Shown here: positions 59,381 to 64,000 of the stretch, in pieces
How positions within the stretch are numbered: the stretch's first letter is position 1
How the letters are laid out: the number at the start of each line of letters is the position of its first letter
From: DATKLL01 sp035542475
Lineage (GTDB): Bacteria; Desulfobacterota; Syntrophia; Syntrophales; UBA2185
Assembly (NCBI GenBank): GCA_035542475.1
Contig: DATKLL010000108.1
Span: 1 to 64,000, forward strand
Direction of reading: 5' to 3'
Length of the DNA: 64,000 nucleotides
Notes under the pieces: model-generated
What the model was told of the DNA's origin: nothing
Database searches by the model: none
The model's input: only the letters and a program-made list of their open reading frames with translations
Position numbers and translations under genes: made by a program

Positions 59381-61276
59381 TCACGTCCTGACCGGTTGAT
59401 GGGCAAGCCGTGACTTCAATGCCTTTGCCTCCTCGATCGTCAGATCTTCATCTGCAATCTTTACGCGAACCTTTTCACCCCATTTGTCGATGATGTCAGT
59501 CTTGATATTCAGAAGTTCATACCACCGCTTAAAGGTTACGACGAAGACGATGACCATCAAAGCCATGATGATTATGGAAAGCACAGTCAGAACATAGTTG
59601 CCTTTGGGCAGATAGTTCTCCGTGATGTTGAGATAACCTGCATATATGGTGACGAAAGCCATGAAGATACCCGGGACCGCAGTTACCCATGCGTATTTCG
59701 TACGCTCCAAACGGATCAGCATCGTGGTAACTATAATCAGACCACTAGATGCAAGCAACTGGTTGCTCATCCCGAACAGAGGCCAGATCGTGGCAATATC
59801 TCCGGTATAGACGAGATATCCCCAGGTGGTCGTAAAAATTATGCCGGTAATCAAAATCCCTGGAATCCAATGCGTCTCACCAAACTTGGGGATGATCTTA
59901 CCGAACATCTCTTGGAGCAGGAATCTGCCCACCCTTGTTCCGGCATCGACGGCCGTTAAGATAAACACCGCTTCAAACATGATGGCGAAGTGATACCAGT
60001 AGGCCATCAGATTTTCGAGCAATGGAATGGACGAGAAGACATACGCCATACCCACAGCCAGAGACACAGCGCCTCCGGGACGGCCCTGAATTTTCTCACC
60101 CACTTCTGCCGCCAGCCAGGGGAGGTTAACGGTGTCGATACCAAGCTTTTGGAATGCAGCGGGGGCACTGTTGATAGCGAGATAGTCAGCAGGGACCAGG
60201 ACACACGCCGCAATGAGAGCCATGATGGCCACAAAACCCTCAACAAGCATGGCGCCATAGCCGACGAAAAGCACCTCCCTCTCATTGCCGATCATCTTCG
60301 GTGTCGTACCGGAAGCGATGATGGCATGGAATCCGGAGATTGCACCGCAGGCTATAGTGATGAAAACAAACGGGAACACACTGCCCGGAATGACAGGACC
60401 ACCGCCGTGAATAAATCCGGTCAGCGGGGGCATCAGAAGCGTGGGCCGAACAACACAAATGCCGACAGCAAGGGCCACTATCGTCGTTATCTTCAGGTAC
60501 GTAGACAGATAATCCCTGGGTGCCAGCAGGAACCATACGGGCAGAACCGATGCTATCAAAGCATAAACAGGAATTGCCACGGCAAGCTGCTTTTTACTCA
60601 AGGTCAGCCAGCCCGCCAGTATCGGATTTGCTGCAATATGCGGTCCAATCATGATCGAAGCCACCAAAAGGGTGACGCCGATAATACTTGCCCATAGGAC
60701 ATCCCCGGGTCTTACCTTGTGCATCCATATGCCCATGAGAATGGCAATGGGAATAGTTGAGGCGACAACAAAGGTGCCCCAGACACTGTCAAATAAGGCA
60801 TTAACGACTGCAATAGATAGACCGGCCAACGTTAAAATCAGGATGAACAGGAAGGCGAATGATGCAACCAGGCCTCCTGTCTTACCGACTTCACTTTCTG
60901 CTATCTTTGCCAAGCTCTGCGCCCGATGCCTTACCGAAGCAAAAAGCACCACCATGTCATGTACCGCACCGGCAAGCACGGCACCTATCAGAATCCATAG
61001 TGCGCCCGGCAAATACCCGAATTGAGCCGCCAGAACCGGTCCCAGAAGCGGGCCGGCCGCGGCGATAGCCGCAAAGTGATGGCCAAAAAGCACATATTTA
61101 TTTGTTTTAACGTAATCTATGCCATCGGCCTGGGTTACGGACGGCATCGGCCTGTCCTTATCCAGTTTCAGTACCTTGTTGGCCATGAAAACCCCGTAAA
61201 AGCGGTAACCAATGGCGAATACACATAACGCTACAAAAATGAGCGTAACAGCGTTTAAACCAACTAACGCATTCAT
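59381..61276 (-). CDS. cstA: CstA/BtsT-type carbon-starvation carrier
   Basis: 631 residues with about 16 membrane segments. NKYVLFGHHFAAIAAAGPLLGPVLAAQFG, AGAVHDMVVLFASVRHRAQS and GFHAIIASGTTPKMI are the CstA signature blocks. Family members import pyruvate or peptides when carbon is scarce. AGGAGGTATTCGT precedes the ATG. It is 11 bp downstream of a 110-residue gene in one operon, controlled by a canonical sigma-54 promoter at 61656-61672, with a sigma-54 activator encoded divergently. In a syntroph-like anaerobe uptake of pyruvate or amino acids would fit. Confidence 0.93.
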   Translation of the reverse strand: MNALVGLNAVTLIFVALCVFAIGYRFYGVFMANKVLKLDKDRPMPSVTQADGIDYVKTNKYVLFGHHFAAIAAAGPLLGPVLAAQFGYLPGALWILIGAVLAGAVHDMVVLFASVRHRAQSLAKIAESEVGKTGGLVASFAFLFILILTLAGLSIAVVNALFDSVWGTFVVASTIPIAILMGIWMHKVRPGDVLWASIIGVTLLVASIMIGPHIAANPILAGWLTLSKKQLAVAIPVYALIASVLPVWFLLAPRDYLSTYLKITTIVALAVGICVVRPTLLMPPLTGFIHGGGPVIPGSVFPFVFITIACGAISGFHAIIASGTTPKMIGNEREVLFVGYGAMLVEGFVAIMALIAACVLVPADYLAINSAPAAFQKLGIDTVNLPWLAAEVGEKIQGRPGGAVSLAVGMAYVFSSIPLLENLMAYWYHFAIMFEAVFILTAVDAGTRVGRFLLQEMFGKIIPKFGETHWIPGILITGIIFTTTWGYLVYTGDIATIWPLFGMSNQLLASSGLIIVTTMLIRLERTKYAWVTAVPGIFMAFVTIYAGYLNITENYLPKGNYVLTVLSIIIMALMVIVFVVTFKRWYELLNIKTDIIDKWGEKVRVKIADEDLTIEEAKALKSRLAHQPVRT

Positions 61277-61287
61277 ACGAATACCTC

Positions 61288-61620
61288 CTAACCTTCTTTC
61301 CCGATGACCTCATTTATCGGGGTCATACTTGAAATACTTCTATATCCCTCGTCAACCCACACGGAATGCGAAATCAAGCCGAACTCCTTGAGCAAGTGCA
61401 CCAGGCAGAGACCGGTAGCGCTACCCTGGGGCTCTGTGCTTTCTGATTCCCAATGGAGGTGGACACTCAAATCATTTTCCAGCATGGCATGACGATACAG
61501 ATTTATTGCTTTTATACTGCCGTTGTGATTGACATCCGTTATCAGCCTGACAACTTTCTGTTCAACTGATTCCGGGTCTTCTCCGGCAATCCGAAGCTTT
61601 ATTACCTCCATCCATTTCAT
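61288..61620 (-). CDS. Small unknown protein, CstA operon partner (110 residues)
   Basis: Begins MKWMEVIKLRIAGEDPESVE, a beta-alpha start, and has HLHWESESTEPQGSATGLCL and GLISHSVWVDEGYRSIS further on. No family, signal peptide or membrane segment. GGAG lies eight bases before the ATG. It is the first gene after the sigma-54 promoter and is followed 11 bp later by cstA, so it is surely cotranscribed. It may be a cytosolic regulator of the carrier. Confidence 0.78.
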   Translation of the reverse strand: MKWMEVIKLRIAGEDPESVEQKVVRLITDVNHNGSIKAINLYRHAMLENDLSVHLHWESESTEPQGSATGLCLVHLLKEFGLISHSVWVDEGYRSISSMTPINEVIGKEG

Positions 61621-61655
61621 TTTTTTTACTCCGACCTGATTTTGAGTTATGCTTC

Positions 61656-61672
61656 AGCATACAGTGTGCCAA
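61656..61672 (-). promoter_or_regulatory. Sigma-54 (-24/-12) promoter of the 110-residue gene and cstA
   Basis: On the minus strand TTGGCACACTGTATGCT carries GG and GC with the required 10 bases between them; it matches the TGGCAC-N5-TTGC consensus at all but one position. The predicted start is near 61646, 26 bases before the first ATG, with a GGAG ribosome site between. Confidence 0.85.
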
Positions 61673-61724
61673 TTTTCGATTGTAATGATATTAAATACTT
61701 ATAAAAGTATGACCTGCCAAAATA

Positions 61725-61760
61725 CGAATATTCGCAATATTGCTTGCGTTATTTCGCAAT
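61725..61760. promoter_or_regulatory. Putative activator-binding site for the sigma-54 promoter
   Basis: Two abutting palindromes, CGAATATTCG (61725-61734) and GCAATATTGC (61734-61743), and TTCGCAAT repeated at 61731-61738 and 61753-61760 (22 bp, about two helical turns apart). They lie 55-105 bp upstream of the -24 element and 50-85 bp before the activator gene start, right for enhancer sites and autoregulation. Confidence 0.6.
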
Positions 61761-61811
61761 TGGGAGTTAGATTGTGAAATATGACAATATGAAAATCTTC
61801 CGGAGAAAAAT

Positions 61812-63344
61812 ATGAATGTAGATGAAAGTGATTTTTTCCATCAGATGACCATACTGATTTGCAGCAGTCTGGATATTGAAACCGCCTTGCAGCGATCATT
61901 GCATTATTTAGCTAAGTACATGCCCGCGGATAAGATATATTTGCATCTTTATGAGCAAAGCCTTGGTGCAATAAAGACGATAGCAGAGGTTACAACTTCA
62001 GGCAGCAGAAGCATGGAAAGAATAATACCGCTTTCTCCAGAAGGTAGAGAGAGTTTTGAAAAGCCCGGTGTGCCGAATGTAAGAATTGTCAATCATCCCG
62101 AATCTGATCCTGTCATCAAAAAGATAGCCGAATCTTTCAAACTGCTGAACACTTCATCTTTGGTGATGCGCCTTGTAATAGAAGGTATGCGATTAGGCTC
62201 TCTCGTTCTGACATCCGAGGGATGGAATAGATACTCGGAAAATCATGCCCGGCTGTTCTCTTTGCTGAATGAGCCTTTCGCAATCGCTCTGTCCAACGCG
62301 CTCACGCATCAGGAAGTTCTCAGGTTGAAAGACATGCTGACGGATGATAACCGGTATCTCCATCAGGAACTGCTGCGCCTGTCCGGAGATGAGATCATCG
62401 GCAGTGAATTCGGGTTGAAGGATGTTATGGAGATGGTCCGGAAAGTAGCGCCGCTCGACAGTCCTGTACTGCTTTTGGGCGAAACCGGTTCAGGAAAAGG
62501 GGTCATCGCCGGTGCCATCCACTATTTATCTCCGCGGAGGAAAGGGCCCTTCATCACGGTCAATAGCGGCGCTATTCCGGAAACCCTCATAGACAGTGAG
62601 TTATTCGGCCACGAGAAGGGGGCCTTCACCGGAGCCATAGAACAAAAACGCGGGCGATTTGAGCGGGCAAATCAGGGGACGATTTTTCTCGATGAAATCG
62701 GAGAACTGCCGGCTCATGCACAAGTTAGATTGCTGCGCGTACTGCAGGAAAAAGAAATTGAAAGAGTAGGAGGAACAAAGTCAATACCGGTGGATATAAG
62801 GACTATTGCCGCTACCCACCGTAATCTTCAGGATATGGTAAAAGAAAAACAATTCCGCGAGGACCTCTGGTTTCGGATCAATGTCTTTCCTATCAGGGTA
62901 CCGCCGCTTCGGGAAAGAAAAGAGGATATTCCTTCGCTAGTTTATTATTTTATCAACAAAAAAGCGAAGCAGTTAAAGCTGCCGGCAGCTCCGGAATTAT
63001 CACCAGGGGCAATGGAGCGCCTTATAAGTTATGATTGGCCGGGGAATGTCCGGGAACTGGAAAACGTTGTGGAGCGGGAACTGATCTTGAATAAGGGAGA
63101 ACCCATGACATTTATCGGTTTGACTGGAACAGACAAGAGCAGCTATGCCGCGGCTTCCATAGATCTGCCGGATAAATTATTTAACCTTGACAAGGTGAAT
63201 GCCCTTCACATTCAGCGGGTACTGGAAATGACAAAAGGGATTGTGCACGGCCCTGGCGGGGCCGCTGCCCTGTTGGGAGTAAATCCGAGCACATTAAGAA
63301 GCAAAATGAAAAAACTCGGGATTCCTTACGGAAGAAAAAAATGA
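61812..63344 (+). CDS. Sigma-54-dependent activator with GAF domain
   Basis: 510 residues: an N-terminal GAF-like sensor (about 10-170), an AAA+ domain with GETGSGKG (about 223), GHEKGAFTGA (sigma-54 contact loop, about 267-272), FLDEIGELPAHAQVRLLRVLQ and a Fis-type helix-turn-helix at the end (AAALLGVNPSTLRSKMKKLGI). It is FhlA/NorR-like in layout. It would bind the palindromes at 61725-61760 and turn on the -24/-12 promoter of the divergent small gene-cstA operon. CGGAG precedes the ATG by six bases. The small molecule sensed is unknown. Confidence 0.93.
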   Translation: MNVDESDFFHQMTILICSSLDIETALQRSLHYLAKYMPADKIYLHLYEQSLGAIKTIAEVTTSGSRSMERIIPLSPEGRESFEKPGVPNVRIVNHPESDPVIKKIAESFKLLNTSSLVMRLVIEGMRLGSLVLTSEGWNRYSENHARLFSLLNEPFAIALSNALTHQEVLRLKDMLTDDNRYLHQELLRLSGDEIIGSEFGLKDVMEMVRKVAPLDSPVLLLGETGSGKGVIAGAIHYLSPRRKGPFITVNSGAIPETLIDSELFGHEKGAFTGAIEQKRGRFERANQGTIFLDEIGELPAHAQVRLLRVLQEKEIERVGGTKSIPVDIRTIAATHRNLQDMVKEKQFREDLWFRINVFPIRVPPLRERKEDIPSLVYYFINKKAKQLKLPAAPELSPGAMERLISYDWPGNVRELENVVERELILNKGEPMTFIGLTGTDKSSYAAASIDLPDKLFNLDKVNALHIQRVLEMTKGIVHGPGGAAALLGVNPSTLRSKMKKLGIPYGRKK

Positions 63345-63391
63345 ATATCAATGATTCTTGTTTCGGCATGCAACATAAAAATAAGATAGGG

Positions 63392-63410
63392 ACAGCCGAA
63401 AAGCGGCTGT
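63392..63410. terminator. Hairpin between the activator gene and the TauE-like gene
   Basis: ACAGCCG at 63392-63398 and CGGCTGT at 63404-63410 around a 5-base loop, between two convergent genes. The following bases are only mildly T-rich. Confidence 0.5.
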
Positions 63411-63411
63411 T

Positions 63412-64000
63412 TCATATAATCATCATTTTATATCCTGCGACAACGAGCACGATGGAAAGAGCCCTTTGTATTACTAAAAGAGGAAGACGCCTGCTGCCAA
63501 GATACGAACCTGCCAGCCCGCCAAAGACAGCCGCACCGGCGATCATCAGTGCCATCGGCGGAACATTTTGGGCGGCATTCACATGACCGAACAGCCCTGA
63601 TGCGGAGTTGACCAGGACAAAGAAGGCCGATACCGCCGCCGTCTCCTTGATCCCGGCCCATCCCATAAGGATTAAAAGAGGGCTTAAAAATATACCGCCA
63701 CCCACGCCTATAAGGCCGGATGTCAAGCCGATTACCGCACCCACTAACAGAGAAACAGGAATCGACGGGTGATTGATTTCATCTTTTTGCAGAGGAGACC
63801 TGACAAGCAGACGCATGGCGGAAAACAACAGCGTTACGCCGACAGCCAATTTGTAAACTTCAATCGGTAAAATAAAATATCCACCCGCATACGCGAAAGG
63901 TACGGACGTACATGCAAAAGGCCAAAAAAGTCGCCATCTAAAATACCCGGCCCTGTAAAATTGCACAGCCGCTATAGACGAAACCAGGATATTCAGCACC
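63412..64000 (-). CDS. TauE/SafE-family membrane exporter, 5' end beyond window (partial)
   Basis: About 195 residues are visible, running off the right edge; perhaps 60 more N-terminal residues are missing. Several membrane segments, GLIGVGGGIFLSPLLILMGW and the paired RRLPLLVIQRALSIVLVVAGYK end are typical of the TauE/SafE family that exports sulfite or organosulfonates or otherwise moves small anions. Converges on the activator gene. The substrate is unknown. Confidence 0.88.
   Translation of the reverse strand, partial: VLNILVSSIAAVQFYRAGYFRWRLFWPFACTSVPFAYAGGYFILPIEVYKLAVGVTLLFSAMRLLVRSPLQKDEINHPSIPVSLLVGAVIGLTSGLIGVGGGIFLSPLLILMGWAGIKETAAVSAFFVLVNSASGLFGHVNAAQNVPPMALMIAGAAVFGGLAGSYLGSRRLPLLVIQRALSIVLVVAGYKMMII

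Overview
The window looks like chromosomal DNA of an anaerobic, Gram-negative deltaproteobacterium (Desulfobacterota, Syntrophaceae-like). This is an inference from gene content: a tungsten-type aldehyde:ferredoxin oxidoreductase, rubrerythrin under a PerR-type regulator, a NifU/NifS/serine acetyltransferase operon, outer-membrane and c-type cytochrome proteins, a sigma-54 activator, many multi-PAS sensors, and a MinD-like/HTH/SPOR cluster. No rRNA, tRNA, CRISPR array, transposase or prophage was recognised.

Layout. 0-6.5 kb: the tail of a sugar transferase, then a minus-strand operon nifU-nifS-cysE, fumC, a plus-strand msrA-msrB lipoprotein fusion and a small cytochrome c. 6.5-12.5 kb: a 58-codon zinc-ribbon gene, an SbmA/BacA-like ABC transporter, a Mg2+ P-type ATPase and an unknown gene. 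12.5-17.4 kb: an A+T-richer accessory insert with an 1170-residue predicted nuclease-STAND NTPase (Avs-like anti-phage candidate) and a RhuM-Fic protein. 17.4-22.6 kb: flavoprotein and nitroreductase, a set of unknown His-rich membrane proteins, a beta-barrel protein and a flavin reductase, a Zn-finger microprotein, an 81-bp palindromic element, a DUF3147-like protein and a sirtuin.

22.9-33.7 kb: a 2302-residue CheB-CheR-multiPAS-GAF-histidine kinase whose stop codon overlaps the start of an M16 (PreP-like) protease, then a Bpt/Ate aminoacyl-transferase. 33.7-38.3 kb: DUF72, TPR lipoprotein, methyltransferase, and a minus-strand MinD-like ATPase / degenerate J-domain-HTH / SPOR cluster. 38.9-42 kb: a translationally coupled M23 peptidase / polysaccharide deacetylase / glycosidase-like operon. 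42-46.7 kb: alpha/beta hydrolase, LexA with a GAAC-N4-GTTC operator, a glycosyltransferase-like protein, an ACT protein, and perR-rbr behind a perfect Per box. 46.8-51.2 kb: aldehyde oxidoreductase with a promoter and long leader, an unknown protein, a MoaD-like protein and a UraA-like permease. 51.2-58.9 kb: small Cys-rich proteins, an HDOD protein, a MoxR/VWA pair, MarR with a palindromic operator, and PAS and Cache sensors. 58.9-64 kb: a two-repeat unknown protein, a CstA-type carrier with a small partner gene behind a canonical -24/-12 promoter, the divergent sigma-54 activator likely to control them, and a partial TauE/SafE exporter.

The most interesting items are the nuclease-STAND/RhuM-Fic island, the giant kinase-protease couplet with an altered CheB nucleophile motif, the sigma-54/CstA regulatory module, the two-repeat protein at 58.9-59.3 kb, and several unannotated small genes and palindromes. 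All assignments come from reading sequence and recalled family motifs; no database search was run.
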